64,000 nucleotides of DNA, taken from contig NZ_JNZO01000020.1 of the NCBI RefSeq assembly GCF_000717595.1, positions 56,212 through 120,211 of the forward strand, read 5' to 3'. The DNA comes from Streptomyces flavochromogenes. GTDB lineage: Bacteria; Actinomycetota; Actinomycetes; Streptomycetales; Streptomycetaceae. Made by a program: the position numbers and the translations under genes. The notes under the pieces are model-generated. The model made no database searches and had not been told where the DNA came from. It saw nothing but the letters and a program-made list of their open reading frames with translations. Below, piece after piece: positions 35,966 to 44,880 of this stretch; the first letter of the stretch is position 1; each line of letters starts with the position of its first letter.

Positions 35966-36619
35966 TCAGATCCGGTACCCGGAGCCGGGGACCGTCACGA
36001 TGACGGGCGGCTCGCCGAGCTTGCGTCGCAGGGTCATGACGGTGACGCGGACGACGTTGGTGAACGGGTCGGTGTTCTCGTCCCAGGCCTTCTCCAGAAG
36101 CTGCTCGGCCGAGACGACGGCGCCCTCGCTGCGCATGAGGACCTCCAGGACGGCGAACTCCTTCGGCGCGAGCTGGACCTCCTTGCCCTCGCGGAAGACC
36201 TCGCGGCGGTTCGGGTCGAGCTTGATGCCGGCGCGCTCCAGGACGGGCGGGAGCGGCACGCTGGTCCGCCGGCCGAGGGCGCGCACGCGCGCGGTGAGCT
36301 CGGTGAAGGCGAAGGGCTTGGGCAGGTAGTCGTCCGCGCCGAGCTCGAGGCCCTCGACCCGGTCACTGACGTCGCCGGAGGCGGTGAGCATCAGCACGCG
36401 AGTGGGCATGCCCAGCTCCACGATCTTGCGGCAGACGTCGTCACCGTGGACGAGGGGAAGGTCGCGGTCGAGGACGACGACGTCGTAGTCGTTCACCCCG
36501 ACGCGCTCCAGGGCCGCGGCGCCGTCGTACACGACGTCGACGGCCATGGCCTCCCGGCGCAGTCCGGTGGCCACCGCATCGGCGAGCAGCTGCTCGTCCT
36601 CGACGACGAGTACGCGCAC
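35966..36619 (-). CDS. cutR: CutR response regulator
   Basis: A 217-residue OmpR-family regulator: RVLVVEDEQLLADAVATGL, acceptor Asp in VVLDRDLPLVHGDD, and Lys in YLPKPFAF. The winged helix ends VIVTVPGSGYRI. The GTG at 36619 was chosen because the GGGAAGG ribosome site lies 9 bp upstream of it; the in-frame ATG 9 bp earlier abuts that site. The length then equals that of CutR in other species. It is transcribed with cutS. Confidence 0.88.
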   Translation of the reverse strand: MRVLVVEDEQLLADAVATGLRREAMAVDVVYDGAAALERVGVNDYDVVVLDRDLPLVHGDDVCRKIVELGMPTRVLMLTASGDVSDRVEGLELGADDYLPKPFAFTELTARVRALGRRTSVPLPPVLERAGIKLDPNRREVFREGKEVQLAPKEFAVLEVLMRSEGAVVSAEQLLEKAWDENTDPFTNVVRVTVMTLRRKLGEPPVIVTVPGSGYRI

Positions 36620-36993
36620 GTCGTACATCCTTCCCGTTGAGCTGTGGTCCTGAGGCGGACCGGCTGAAAACCAGAGCACTGACTGTGCGTGTCCATCCTG
36701 CCCCGTACGCGCGTAAACCGGCTGTAAGGCGGCGGTGCGGGGGCTCCGGGCGGGCGGGGGGTCCGCGATCGCGCGAGACGGGGCGCGGGGCCGGATCGAA
36801 GAATTCACCGGATTCTCGGGCCAGTTGAGGTTTCTCTGAGGAAGGGGCTGGGGAAGACGACTGCACACCCCGTGATCACGCCCTGTATGTGGCGCGCCAC
36901 CTACCGCTCTCTGTCCCCCAGAGACCGCAGTGTGTGATCCACCCACCCTCGGCACACCCCCGTGCCACCGGACCCATGACGAGGGGGCGCACG
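36620..36993. other. 374-bp divergent intergenic region upstream of cutR
   Basis: No gene is supported. It must contain the cutRS promoter and the promoter of the small plus-strand gene at 36994. Two related elements, GGCTGAAAAC (about 36661) and GGCTGTAAGG (about 36719), might be regulatory, but nothing decisive was seen. Confidence 0.5.
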
Positions 36994-37167
36994 ATGGACG
37001 CTTTCACCGCAGGCCTGCTGCACCGCATCAGGACCACGCAGACGGACCTCACGCGGGCTCGTGAGACGGGCGACGACTACCTGGCGGAGGTGGAGCAGGC
37101 GGAGCTCGAGGACCTGCACCGGCTGGCCGCCGAGCACGGCGTGGAGGTAGCCGTGCCGGGCGTCTGA
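36994..37167 (+). CDS. Small conserved hypothetical protein
   Basis: A 57-residue acidic, helical protein (MDAFTAGLLHRIRTTQTDLT...ELEDLHRLAAEHGVEVAVPG). GAGGGGG lies about 7 bp before the ATG. Short proteins of this kind occur next to cutRS in Streptomyces as I recall, without known function. A terminator shared with the convergent phosphatase gene follows. Confidence 0.7.
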   Translation: MDAFTAGLLHRIRTTQTDLTRARETGDDYLAEVEQAELEDLHRLAAEHGVEVAVPGV

Positions 37168-37243
37168 CCCGACCGACCCGCTGTCCGACCCGACCCCGAC
37201 CGACCCGCAGCCCAGCCCGTTCCACCGATCCGACCCGTACACA

Positions 37244-37285
37244 CGTGAGGGCCCCGGCGCCGTTCCCGGCACCGGGGCCCTCACG
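37244..37285. terminator. Bidirectional terminator hairpin
   Basis: A 14-bp perfect stem (CGTGAGGGCCCCGG / CCGGGGCCCTCACG) continues past one mismatch into four further pairs around a TTCC loop. It lies between the small gene and the convergent inositol monophosphatase-like gene. Confidence 0.85.
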
Positions 37286-37291
37286 CGTCCG

Positions 37292-38140
37292 TCAGTCGTG
37301 CCAGGCGCCCAGGTCCTCCAGGATCTCCTGGAGGGGCTCGAAGAGGCCCGGAGACGCCGCCAGGGCCAGTTCGCCGGACTCCGGCTCCCCGGGGCGCCCA
37401 CCGGTCAGCGCGCCCGCCTCGCGGGCGATCAGGGCGCCGGCGGCGAGGTCCCAGGGGTTGAGGCCCCGCTCGTAGTAGGCGTCCAGGCGGCCGGCGGCCA
37501 CGTCGCAGAGGTCGATCGCGGCCGAGCCGCCGCGCCGGATGTCGCGTACGCGCGGGATCACCCGCTGGGCGACGTCCGCCTGGTGGGCCCGCCGGGCCTG
37601 GATGTACCCGAAGCCGGTGCCGAGGAGGGCCTGGTCGAGCGGGGGCGAGGGACGGACGGCGAGGCGCCGCTCGTCCGCCCGGGCGCGGCCGTCCGCGTAG
37701 GCGCCGCCGCCGAGGACCGCCCGGTAGGTCTCGCCGCGCATCGGGGCCTCGACGACGCCGACCACGGTCTCGCCGTCCCGTTCGGCCGCGATCGAGACCG
37801 CCCAGGTGGGCAGTCCGTAGAGGTAGTTCACGGTGCCGTCGAGCGGGTCGATCACCCAGCGGACCCCGCTGGTGCCGGGGCTCGACGCGCCCTCCTCGCC
37901 GAGGAGACCGTCCTGTGGGCGGTGGTCGGCGAGGAAGCCGGTGATCAGCTTCTCGGCGGCGATGTCCATCTCGGTGACGACGTCGATGGGGCTCGTCTTG
38001 GTCTGCGCCACGGCCAGGTCGTCCGGCCTGCCGTCGCGCAGCAGCGCTCCGGCCCGCCGTGCGGCCTCCACGGCGAGGTCGAGCAGTTCGGTGAGCAGCG
38101 GGTCGGTCACGTCGGTCCTTTCGGTCACGTCGTCGGCCAT
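37292..38140 (-). CDS. Inositol monophosphatase family protein
   Basis: A 282-residue magnesium-dependent phosphatase. Metal-binding motifs are LLGEEGA, DPLDGTVNYLYGLP and NPWDLAAGALIAREAG. The family hydrolyses inositol phosphates, histidinol phosphate or related sugar phosphates, and the substrate is not evident. An in-frame GTG at the 12th codon is an alternative start. Ferrochelatase lies 18 bp upstream on the same strand, so a two-gene operon is likely. Confidence 0.9.
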   Translation of the reverse strand: MADDVTERTDVTDPLLTELLDLAVEAARRAGALLRDGRPDDLAVAQTKTSPIDVVTEMDIAAEKLITGFLADHRPQDGLLGEEGASSPGTSGVRWVIDPLDGTVNYLYGLPTWAVSIAAERDGETVVGVVEAPMRGETYRAVLGGGAYADGRARADERRLAVRPSPPLDQALLGTGFGYIQARRAHQADVAQRVIPRVRDIRRGGSAAIDLCDVAAGRLDAYYERGLNPWDLAAGALIAREAGALTGGRPGEPESGELALAASPGLFEPLQEILEDLGAWHD

Positions 38141-38158
38141 CTCGGTCGCGGGAGTCTC

Positions 38159-39286
38159 TTACGCGTACGGGCTGTCGGCGCCGGCCGCCGCCGGGCGCTC
38201 CGCCCTGGCCGGGCAGCAACCGATCGGGCACAGGTCGTGGGAGGGGCCAAGGGCGCCCAGCGCGCACCGCTCGGCCCGTGCGCCCCGCTCGTGTGCGGCC
38301 CGTTCCAGGAGGAGTTCACGGACGGCGGCCGCGAAGCGCGGGTCGGCGCCGACGGTGGCCGAGCGCCGGACGGGCAGGCCGAGTTCGGCGGCCTTGGCGG
38401 TGGCCTCGGTGTCAAGGTCGTAGAGGACCTCCATGTGGTCGGAGACGAAGCCGATGGGGACCATGACGGCCGCGGGCGCCCCGGCCACGTGCAGCGCCTC
38501 CAGGTGGTCGCAGATGTCGGGCTCCAGCCACGGGATGTGGGGGGCTCCGCTGCGGGACTGGTAGACGAGCTCCCAGGGGTGGTCGTTCCCGGTCCGCTCG
38601 CGGACGGCGTCGGCGATCACCCGGGCGACGTCGAGGTGCTGGCGGACGTAGGACCCGCCGTCGCCGTGCTCGGTGACCGGCCCCGAGGAGTCGGCGGCGG
38701 AGTCGGGGATGGAGTGGGTGGTGAAGGCGAGGTGGGCCCCGGCGCGGAGGGCCGGGTCGAGTTCGGCGAGGGAGGCGAGGACGCCCTCGATCATGGGCTC
38801 GACGAAGCCGGGGTGGTTGAAGTAGTGCCGGAGCTTGTCGACGCGGGGCAGCGGGAGCCCCTCCGCTTCGAGGGTGGCGAGCGCGTCGGCGAGGTTCTCG
38901 CGGTACTGCCGGCAGCCGGAGTAAGAGGCGTACGCGCTGGTCGTGAGGACGGCGATATGGCGTCGGCCGTCGGTGACCATCTCGCGGAGGGTGTCGGTGA
39001 GGTACGGGGCCCAGTTCCGGTTTCCCCAGTGGACGGGAATCCCCAGGCCGGCGGCGGCGAAGTCCGTCCGCAGCGCGTCGAGGAGCGCGCGGTTCTGGTC
39101 GTTGATCGGGGAGACGCCGCCGAAGAGGAAGTAGTGCTGCCCCACTTCCTTGAGCCGTTCCTTCGGGATGCCGCGGCCGCGCGTCACGTTCTCCAGGAAC
39201 GGGACCACGTCGTCCGGGCCCTCGGGGCCGCCGAACGAGAGCAGCAGCAGGGCGTCGTACGGGGCGGGATCGTGCTGATCGGACAT
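38159..39286 (-). CDS. hemH: Ferrochelatase (coproporphyrin III type)
   Basis: A 375-residue enzyme that inserts ferrous iron into a porphyrin. In actinobacteria this is coproporphyrin III in the coproporphyrin-dependent haem pathway. Conserved parts are [22 protein letters not shown], the His region [11 protein letters not shown], and [13 protein letters not shown] with [15 protein letters not shown]. One internal Cys (SGCRQY) and four C-terminal Cys (CALG...DLCPIGCCP) fit the 2Fe-2S cluster seen in actinobacterial enzymes. It is cotranscribed with the phosphatase gene downstream. Confidence 0.93.
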   Translation of the reverse strand: MSDQHDPAPYDALLLLSFGGPEGPDDVVPFLENVTRGRGIPKERLKEVGQHYFLFGGVSPINDQNRALLDALRTDFAAAGLGIPVHWGNRNWAPYLTDTLREMVTDGRRHIAVLTTSAYASYSGCRQYRENLADALATLEAEGLPLPRVDKLRHYFNHPGFVEPMIEGVLASLAELDPALRAGAHLAFTTHSIPDSAADSSGPVTEHGDGGSYVRQHLDVARVIADAVRERTGNDHPWELVYQSRSGAPHIPWLEPDICDHLEALHVAGAPAAVMVPIGFVSDHMEVLYDLDTEATAKAAELGLPVRRSATVGADPRFAAAVRELLLERAAHERGARAERCALGALGPSHDLCPIGCCPARAERPAAAGADSPYA

Positions 39287-39449
39287 GGCACCGATCCTCC
39301 CACCCGCCCCCGGCACGGAACGGCGCGGCCCGTCCGAGGCGCTCGACCGGAGGTCACGTCCGGCGGCCACGGGCGGTGGTCACGGGCAGCGGGTCCCGTC
39401 CGGCGGTCACGTCCCGGCGCCGGTCCGAAAAGAGGGATGACCCATCGAG

Positions 39450-39486
39450 TTCAACACCGTAGGCTTTAGCTATTAATTACACGTGT
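39450..39486 (+). promoter_or_regulatory. Candidate promoter giving a leaderless MFS transcript
   Basis: An unusually AT-rich stretch precedes the MFS gene: TTCAAC (39450-39455) as -35, 15 bp, then TATTAA (39471-39476) as -10. A start site 7 bp later would fall on the GTG at 39483. No ribosome site is seen. A palindrome ACACGTGT (39479-39486) overlaps the start codon. Confidence 0.4.
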
Positions 39487-40799
39487 TGAGTCGTCGCGCG
39501 GAGCCTGCTCCGAAGCACGGAGATCCGGAGAGCCTCTTGCCCAGTCCCTACCGCGCGATCTTCAAGGCGCCAGGCACCACGTCGTTCTCCGTCGCCGGGT
39601 TCTTCGGCCGGATGCCCCTGTCCATGATGGGCATCGGCATCGTGACCATGATCTCGCAGGTCACCGGCCGGTACGGGCTGGCCGGCGCGCTCTCCGCGAC
39701 GCTCGCGGCGTCCGCCGCGGTCCTCGGCCCGCTGGTCTCCCGGCTCGTCGACCGGCACGGGCAGCGCCGGGTGCTCCGCCCGGTGACGCTGGTCTCGCTC
39801 GTGGCCGCCGCCGGCCTCCTCGTCTGCGTACAGCAGCGGGCCCCCGACTGGACGCTCTTCGCCTTCACCGCCGTGATCGGCTGTGTGCCGAGCGTCGGCG
39901 CGATGACCCGGGCCCGCTGGGCGGAGATCTACCGCGGCGACGAGCGCCGTCTGCACACGGCGTACTCCTGGGAGTCGATCGTCGACGAGGTGTGCTTCAT
40001 CTTCGGCCCGATCCTCTCGATCGGACTGTCGACGACCTGGTTCCCCGAGGCCGGCCCGCTGTTCGCCGGGGTGTTCCTGACCGTCGGCGTCTTCTGGCTG
40101 ACCTCGCAGCGTGCCACCGAGCCCGTCCCGCACCCCCAGCAGGGCGCCAGGACCGGTTCCGCGCTCCGCTCCCCCGGCCTCCAGGTGCTCGCCCTCGCGT
40201 TCGTCGCCACCGGCGCCATCTTCGGCTCGGTCGACGTGGTGACCGTGGCCTTCGCCGAGGAGCAGGGCCACAAGGCCGCCGCCAGTCTCGTGCTGGCCGT
40301 CTACGCGCTGGGTTCCGGTCTGGCCGGCGCCGTCTTCGGACTGCTCCACCTGAAGAGCGAGCCGTCCCGTCGCTGGCTCCTGGGCATCTGCGCGATGGCC
40401 GTGAGTATGATCCCCCTCCTACTGGCCGGGAACTTGCCGTTGCTGGCCGTGGCGCTCTTTGTCGCGGGCCTGTCCATCGCACCGACGATGGTGACCACCA
40501 TGGCCCTCGTCGAAGCGCACGTACCGCGCACCAAGCTGACCGAGGGCATGACCTGGACGGGTACGGGCCTCGCGATCGGTGTGGCGCTCGGCTCCTCGGC
40601 CGCCGGCTGGGTGGTCGACGCGTCGGGGGCAGAGGCGGGGTACGTGGTGCCCGTCGTCTCGGGCGCGCTCGCGGTCGCGGTGGGTCTCCTCGGACACCGC
40701 CGGCTGCGCAGGCCGGCGCCGAACCGGGAGGGGCAGCGTGAGCGGGACGACGACAGCGGGGTCGGGCAGCGTCAGGACGGCGGACAGCCCGTGGCGTAA
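39483..40799 (+). CDS. MFS transporter
   Basis: A 438-residue membrane protein with about 12 hydrophobic segments: SVAGFFGRMPLSMMGIGIV, the loop LVSRLVDRHGQRRVLRP between segments 2 and 3, and a second half from LALAFVATGAIFG. A basic tail ends it. The substrate is unknown. It overlaps the start of the lactone oxidase gene by 62 bp, so the two are coexpressed. Confidence 0.88.
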   Translation: MLSRRAEPAPKHGDPESLLPSPYRAIFKAPGTTSFSVAGFFGRMPLSMMGIGIVTMISQVTGRYGLAGALSATLAASAAVLGPLVSRLVDRHGQRRVLRPVTLVSLVAAAGLLVCVQQRAPDWTLFAFTAVIGCVPSVGAMTRARWAEIYRGDERRLHTAYSWESIVDEVCFIFGPILSIGLSTTWFPEAGPLFAGVFLTVGVFWLTSQRATEPVPHPQQGARTGSALRSPGLQVLALAFVATGAIFGSVDVVTVAFAEEQGHKAAASLVLAVYALGSGLAGAVFGLLHLKSEPSRRWLLGICAMAVSMIPLLLAGNLPLLAVALFVAGLSIAPTMVTTMALVEAHVPRTKLTEGMTWTGTGLAIGVALGSSAAGWVVDASGAEAGYVVPVVSGALAVAVGLLGHRRLRRPAPNREGQRERDDDSGVGQRQDGGQPVA

Positions 40800-42078
40800 C
40801 TGGGCGGGGAACGTCACCTCCCGCCCGGTGCGGGAGGTGAGCCCGGCCTCGGCCGAGGAGCTCGCCGAGGCGGTGCGCCGGGCGGCCGAGGACGGGCTGC
40901 GGGTGAAGACGGTCGGTACCGGCCACTCCTTCACCTCGATCGCGGCCACCGACGGCGTTCTGATCCGGCCGGGTCTGCTGACCGGGATCCGGCGGATCGA
41001 CCGCGAGTCGATGACGGTGACGGTCGAGTCCGGCACCCCGCTCAAGCGGCTCAACGTGGCGCTGGCCCGGGAGGGCCTGTCGCTCACGAACATGGGCGAC
41101 ATCATGGAGCAGACCGTCGCCGGCGCCACCTCCACCGGGACGCACGGCACGGGCCGTGACTCGGCCTCGATAGCCGAGCAGATCCGCGAGCTGGAGCTGG
41201 TGACGGCCTCGGGCGAGCTCCTCACCTGCTCGGCGAAGGAGAATCCGGAGGTCTTCGCGGCCGCCCGGATCGGACTCGGCGCCCTCGGCGTGGTCACGGC
41301 GATCACCTTCGCGGTCGAGCCGGTCTTCCTGCTCACCGCCCGCGAGGAGCCGATGACCTTCGACCGGGTCACCTCGGAGTTCGACGCGCTGCACGCGGAG
41401 AACGAGCACTTCGAGTTCTACTGGTTCCCCCACACGGACAACTGCAACACCAAGCGCAACAACCGCAGCGCGGGCCCCGCCGCTCCCCCCGGCCGGGTCA
41501 GCAGCTGGGTCGAGGACGAACTGCTCTCCAACGGGCTCTTCCAGGTGGCGTGCTCGCTGGGCCGCGCGGTGCCGCCGGTCATTCCCTCGATCGCCAAGCT
41601 CTCCAGCCGGGCGCTGTCGGCCCGTACGTACACCGACATCCCGTACAAGGTCTTCACCTCGCCGCGCCGGGTGCGCTTCCTGGAGATGGAGTACGCCCTT
41701 CCGCGCGAGGCGGCGGTGGCCGCGCTGCGCGAGCTCAAGGCGATGGTCGAACGCTCACCGCTCAAGGTGAGCTTCCCGGTCGAGGTGCGGACGGCCCCGG
41801 CGGACGACATCGCGCTGTCCACGGCCTCGGGCCGGGAGACCGCGTACATCGCCGTCCACCTCTACAAGGGCACGCCCCACCGCGCGTACTTCACGGCGGT
41901 GGAGCGCATCATGACGGCGCACGGGGGCCGCCCCCACTGGGGCAAGGTGCACACCCGTGACGCCGCCTACTTCTCCGGGGTCTATCCGCGCTTCGCCGAG
42001 TTCACGGCGCTGCGGGACCGGCTCGACCCGGACCGGCTCTTCGCCAACGACTACCTGCGCCGGGTCCTGGGCGACTGA
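40738..42078 (+). CDS. D-arabinono-1,4-lactone oxidase family FAD oxidoreductase
   Basis: A 446-residue protein. The PP-loop FAD domain has VKTVGTGHSFTSIAATDGVLI and DIMEQTVAGATSTGTHGTG; the C-terminal lactone-oxidase domain ends HWGKVHTRDAAYFSGVYPRFAEF...LFANDYLRRVLG. It oxidises sugar lactones or alditols, and the substrate is not fixed. The GTG at 40738 has GGGAGGGG about 4 bp upstream. It ends 3 bp before the stop of the convergent membrane protein gene. Confidence 0.88.
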   Translation: MSGTTTAGSGSVRTADSPWRNWAGNVTSRPVREVSPASAEELAEAVRRAAEDGLRVKTVGTGHSFTSIAATDGVLIRPGLLTGIRRIDRESMTVTVESGTPLKRLNVALAREGLSLTNMGDIMEQTVAGATSTGTHGTGRDSASIAEQIRELELVTASGELLTCSAKENPEVFAAARIGLGALGVVTAITFAVEPVFLLTAREEPMTFDRVTSEFDALHAENEHFEFYWFPHTDNCNTKRNNRSAGPAAPPGRVSSWVEDELLSNGLFQVACSLGRAVPPVIPSIAKLSSRALSARTYTDIPYKVFTSPRRVRFLEMEYALPREAAVAALRELKAMVERSPLKVSFPVEVRTAPADDIALSTASGRETAYIAVHLYKGTPHRAYFTAVERIMTAHGGRPHWGKVHTRDAAYFSGVYPRFAEFTALRDRLDPDRLFANDYLRRVLGD

Positions 42079-42081
42079 CGG

Positions 42082-43008
42082 TCACTCGGCTTCCGCCCCG
42101 GCACCCGCCGGGGCGGGGGCCGACGGGGTCTCCGGCGTGACCGTCCCGGTGGTCGGCTCCTGGGTCGGGGCGGTCGGTTCCGTCGTCGGGGCCGTGGGCG
42201 TCGGGGTGGGCGTCGGCTCGCCGCCGGCAGGGTCCGAGGGCGTCGGCTCGGGCGAGGGGGTCGCGGTGCCGTTCTGCCCGTCGCCCCGGTCGCCCGGGGC
42301 CGGGGTGGCGCCCGTCGAGGGGCTGCCGGTGCCGTCGGCCGGCCGATCGGTGCCGTCGGCGGATCCGGAGGGCGTGGTCGGGCGGTCCTCGCCCCCGGCC
42401 GGCGGTGCCTCCCGGTCCGACCCGCCACCGCCTCGGACGACGGATCCGAACGTGGTGGTGCCCTGCTTGCCGCTGAAGTCCTGCCCCGAGACGAGCTCGT
42501 AGGTGGTGATGCCGCCCATGGTGACGCCGAAGACGAGCGCGGCGGCGATCGCCGGGCGCTTCCAGCCGCGGACCCGGGTGCCGTGGGTGGTCGCCGTGCC
42601 GAACTCCCCGCCGAGCTCCTCGGCGTACGGGGCGGGCGCCCGGACCGTCCCCAGCATCAGGGTGCGGTCGTCCCGCGGCCCCGCCGCGAGCGGCACCTGA
42701 CGGGCCTTCGGCTTGTGGGCGACTGTCGCGTCGCGGACCTGCTCGCCGGTGCGCCGGAACAGGTGCTGGAAGAGCGGACCGCCGCAGGTGGCGATGACAC
42801 TGATCACACCGGCGCCGAGGATGGTGCCGTACACGCCGAGGGTGGAGGCGAGTTTGGCGGCGATGACCGCGGCCAGGGCGCTGCCCGAGACCTGAGCCAC
42901 ACTCAGGTCGATCCTTCTCCTCCCGCTCTCCGTCTCCTCCGGCTCGTCCGTGTCGGTATCCGGCCTGTGGCGCATCTCCAACCCCTGATCCAGCCCCTGA
43001 TGGCTCAT
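42082..43008 (-). CDS. Membrane protein with long Pro/Thr/Ser-rich C-terminal tail
   Basis: A 308-residue protein. A hydrophobic stretch (about 40-75, ALAAVIAAKLASTLGVYGTI) and a second membrane segment (about 140-160, RPAIAAALVFGVTMGG) enclose a soluble loop. The last 130 residues are low complexity, rich in Pro, Thr, Ser and Gly (TPTPTPTAPTTEPT), and probably lie outside the membrane. The ATG at 43008 follows AAGGTGA. No function is known. Confidence 0.78.
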   Translation of the reverse strand: MSHQGLDQGLEMRHRPDTDTDEPEETESGRRRIDLSVAQVSGSALAAVIAAKLASTLGVYGTILGAGVISVIATCGGPLFQHLFRRTGEQVRDATVAHKPKARQVPLAAGPRDDRTLMLGTVRAPAPYAEELGGEFGTATTHGTRVRGWKRPAIAAALVFGVTMGGITTYELVSGQDFSGKQGTTTFGSVVRGGGGSDREAPPAGGEDRPTTPSGSADGTDRPADGTGSPSTGATPAPGDRGDGQNGTATPSPEPTPSDPAGGEPTPTPTPTAPTTEPTAPTQEPTTGTVTPETPSAPAPAGAGAEAE

Positions 43009-43472
43009 CCGTTCACCTTGCACCCAGAAGGGACAAATGGGCGAAGGGAATAGTTCCGTTTCTGCTCTTTCTGTGAAGAGCGACACGTAAGGGGGAAGAT
43101 CGCGGAGACTCAACTCCCGTACCGCCCGAGAAGTTGGGCGGCGCGCCGGTCCACCCAGGTGGCCCGAATGGAGTACATTGACGAACCCTGGGTCCGGACG
43201 CCTTCACGGGTGCCCGGGATCAAGGGGAGGGGGCCGGACACGGCGCTCGACCGGCGGCGCCGCGGCATCGCACGGGAACCGACTGCACAGAGTGACCGCC
43301 TGTCACTCCGGGTAGTCAACAGGTAACCGTGTCATAACGGCGTTCCAGGGTCCACGCCCGACACGCCGGGCAACTCGGCAAGGTAGTGGCAGGCTGCACC
43401 CGGGCAGGCCACACTCGACTAGCGGAAGCAGCGACGCACGTGACGTCGGCAGGCACCACCCGGGAGGTCCCC
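43009..43472. other. 464-bp divergent intergenic region upstream of sepH
   Basis: No gene is supported. It carries promoters for the Pro-rich membrane protein (minus) and sepH (plus). A 6-bp stem GCTCTT/AAGAGC (43064-43081) and a TTGACG box near 43177 were seen, but no convincing -10 element accompanies the latter. Confidence 0.5.
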
Positions 43473-44507
43473 ATGCCCGAACTGCGTGTCGTGGCCGTCT
43501 CCAACGACGGCACACGACTGGTGCTGAAGGCTGCTGACAGCACGGAGTACACACTTCCGATCGACGAGCGGCTTCGCGCCGCCGTGCGCAACGACCGCGC
43601 GCGCCTCGGCCAGATCGAGATCGAGGTGGAGAGCCACCTCCGCCCCCGCGACATCCAGGCACGGATACGAGCCGGTGCCTCCGCGGAGGAGGTCGCCCAG
43701 ATGGCCGGGATCCCCGTCGACCGCGTGCGGCGCTTCGAGGGCCCCGTGCTCGCCGAGCGCGCCTTCATGGCGGAGCGGGCCCGCAAGACCCCGGTCCGCA
43801 GGCCCGGCGAGAACAGCGGCCCCCAGCTCGGCGAGGCGGTGCAGGAGCGGCTGCTGCTGCGCGGCGCCGAGAAGGACACCGTGCAGTGGGACTCCTGGCG
43901 CCGCGACGACGGCACCTGGGAGGTGCTGCTCGTCTACCGCGTCGCCGGCGAGGTCCACACGGCCAGCTGGACGTACGACCCGCCCCGGCGGCTCGTCCAG
44001 GCCGTCGACGACGAGGCCCGTGCCCTGATCGGCGAGACGGACGACACGATCGCCGCCGCGCCGGAGCCGAGCTTCCCGTTCGTGCCGCGCATCGCCCGGC
44101 TGCCCCGGGACAGGCCGCTCGACCGCGCCCTGGACCGTCAGCTCGACCACCGCCAGCTGGAGCGGGCGTCCGCGTCCGCCGAGCCGGAGGAGGAACGGGA
44201 CTCCCTGACGAGCCTCCTGGAGGCCGTGCCGAGCTTCCGCGGCGACATGGTCGTGCCCGAGCAGCCGGACTCGGAGCCCTCGGAAGAGGTCGAGGCGGAG
44301 GAGCCGCCGGCCCCGGCCGCTTCGGCGGGCGCCGGCTCCGCGTACGCCGACGTCCTCATGCCCCGCGCGGTCTCGGGCCACCGGGACCGGCTCACCGGCA
44401 CCACCGACCGCCAGGCCGAGGCGGACGGCGTCCGCCCGGGCCGCCGCGCGGCGGTGCCGAGCTGGGACGAGATCGTCTTCGGCACCCGCAGGAAGAAGCA
44501 GGACTGA
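43473..44507 (+). CDS. sepH: SepH septation protein
   Basis: A 344-residue protein. The N-terminal DUF3071 domain (PELRVVAVSNDGTRLVLKAADSTEYTLPIDERLRAAVRNDR) contains a helix-turn-helix-like segment (RPRDIQARIRAGASAEEVAQMAGIPVDRVRRFEGP). A WDSWRRDDGTWEV strand region and a long charged disordered C-terminus follow, ending AVPSWDEIVFGTRRKKQD. SepH binds and stimulates FtsZ assembly in Streptomyces and mycobacteria. Length and termini match the family. Confidence 0.95.
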   Translation: MPELRVVAVSNDGTRLVLKAADSTEYTLPIDERLRAAVRNDRARLGQIEIEVESHLRPRDIQARIRAGASAEEVAQMAGIPVDRVRRFEGPVLAERAFMAERARKTPVRRPGENSGPQLGEAVQERLLLRGAEKDTVQWDSWRRDDGTWEVLLVYRVAGEVHTASWTYDPPRRLVQAVDDEARALIGETDDTIAAAPEPSFPFVPRIARLPRDRPLDRALDRQLDHRQLERASASAEPEEERDSLTSLLEAVPSFRGDMVVPEQPDSEPSEEVEAEEPPAPAASAGAGSAYADVLMPRAVSGHRDRLTGTTDRQAEADGVRPGRRAAVPSWDEIVFGTRRKKQD

Positions 44508-44524
44508 CGGCTGCGGCCGTACGA

Positions 44525-44561
44525 GGGGAGGGCCCGCGCCGGATCGGCGCGGGCCCTCCCC
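44525..44561. terminator. Terminator hairpin after sepH
   Basis: A perfect 16-bp stem (GGGGAGGGCCCGCGCC / GGCGCGGGCCCTCCCC) with loop GGATC begins 18 bp after the sepH stop. Confidence 0.9.
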
Positions 44562-44598
44562 CCGTGTGCGGAGGAACGGTGCGGTCCCCGGGTGCGGG

Positions 44599-44880
44599 GC
44601 ACCACTGCGGATCCCGGGTTACGGAGGGACTGCCGTGGGTGGCGCCTACTGAGCACCACCCCGGGTCCCGGGTTACGGAAGGACTGCCGTGGGTGGCGCC
44701 TACGGAGCACCACCCCGGGTCCCGGGTACGGAGAACCACCCCGGGTCCCGGGCACGGAGCACCACCCCGGGTCCCTGGTACGGAGAACCACCCCGGGTCC
44801 CGGGCACGGAGAACCACTGCGGATCCGGGGTTACGGAGAGACGGCCGTGGGTTCCTTGTGCGGAGGGCTACTGCGGGTCC
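44599..44880. repeat. Mosaic tandem repeat of 26-bp and 54-bp units
   Basis: Successive units start at 44599, 44653, 44707, 44733, 44759, 44785, 44811 and 44865, so their lengths are 54, 54, 26, 26, 26, 26 and 54 bp, then a partial unit. The core is ACCACCCCGGGTCCCGGG followed by TACGGA or CACGGA. The 54-bp form adds about 28 bp with GACTGCCGTGGGTGGCGCC. Each core holds adjacent CCCGGG palindromes. The last unit contains the stop codon of the convergent sulfurtransferase. Confidence 0.92.

Noticed and set aside
42082..43008. Secreted mucin-like surface protein
   Set aside because: The low-complexity tail is Pro/Thr-rich, but the N-terminus has membrane segments rather than a signal peptide.
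44599..44880. CRISPR array
   Set aside because: The units are directly adjacent tandem copies without unique spacers, and there are no cas genes.
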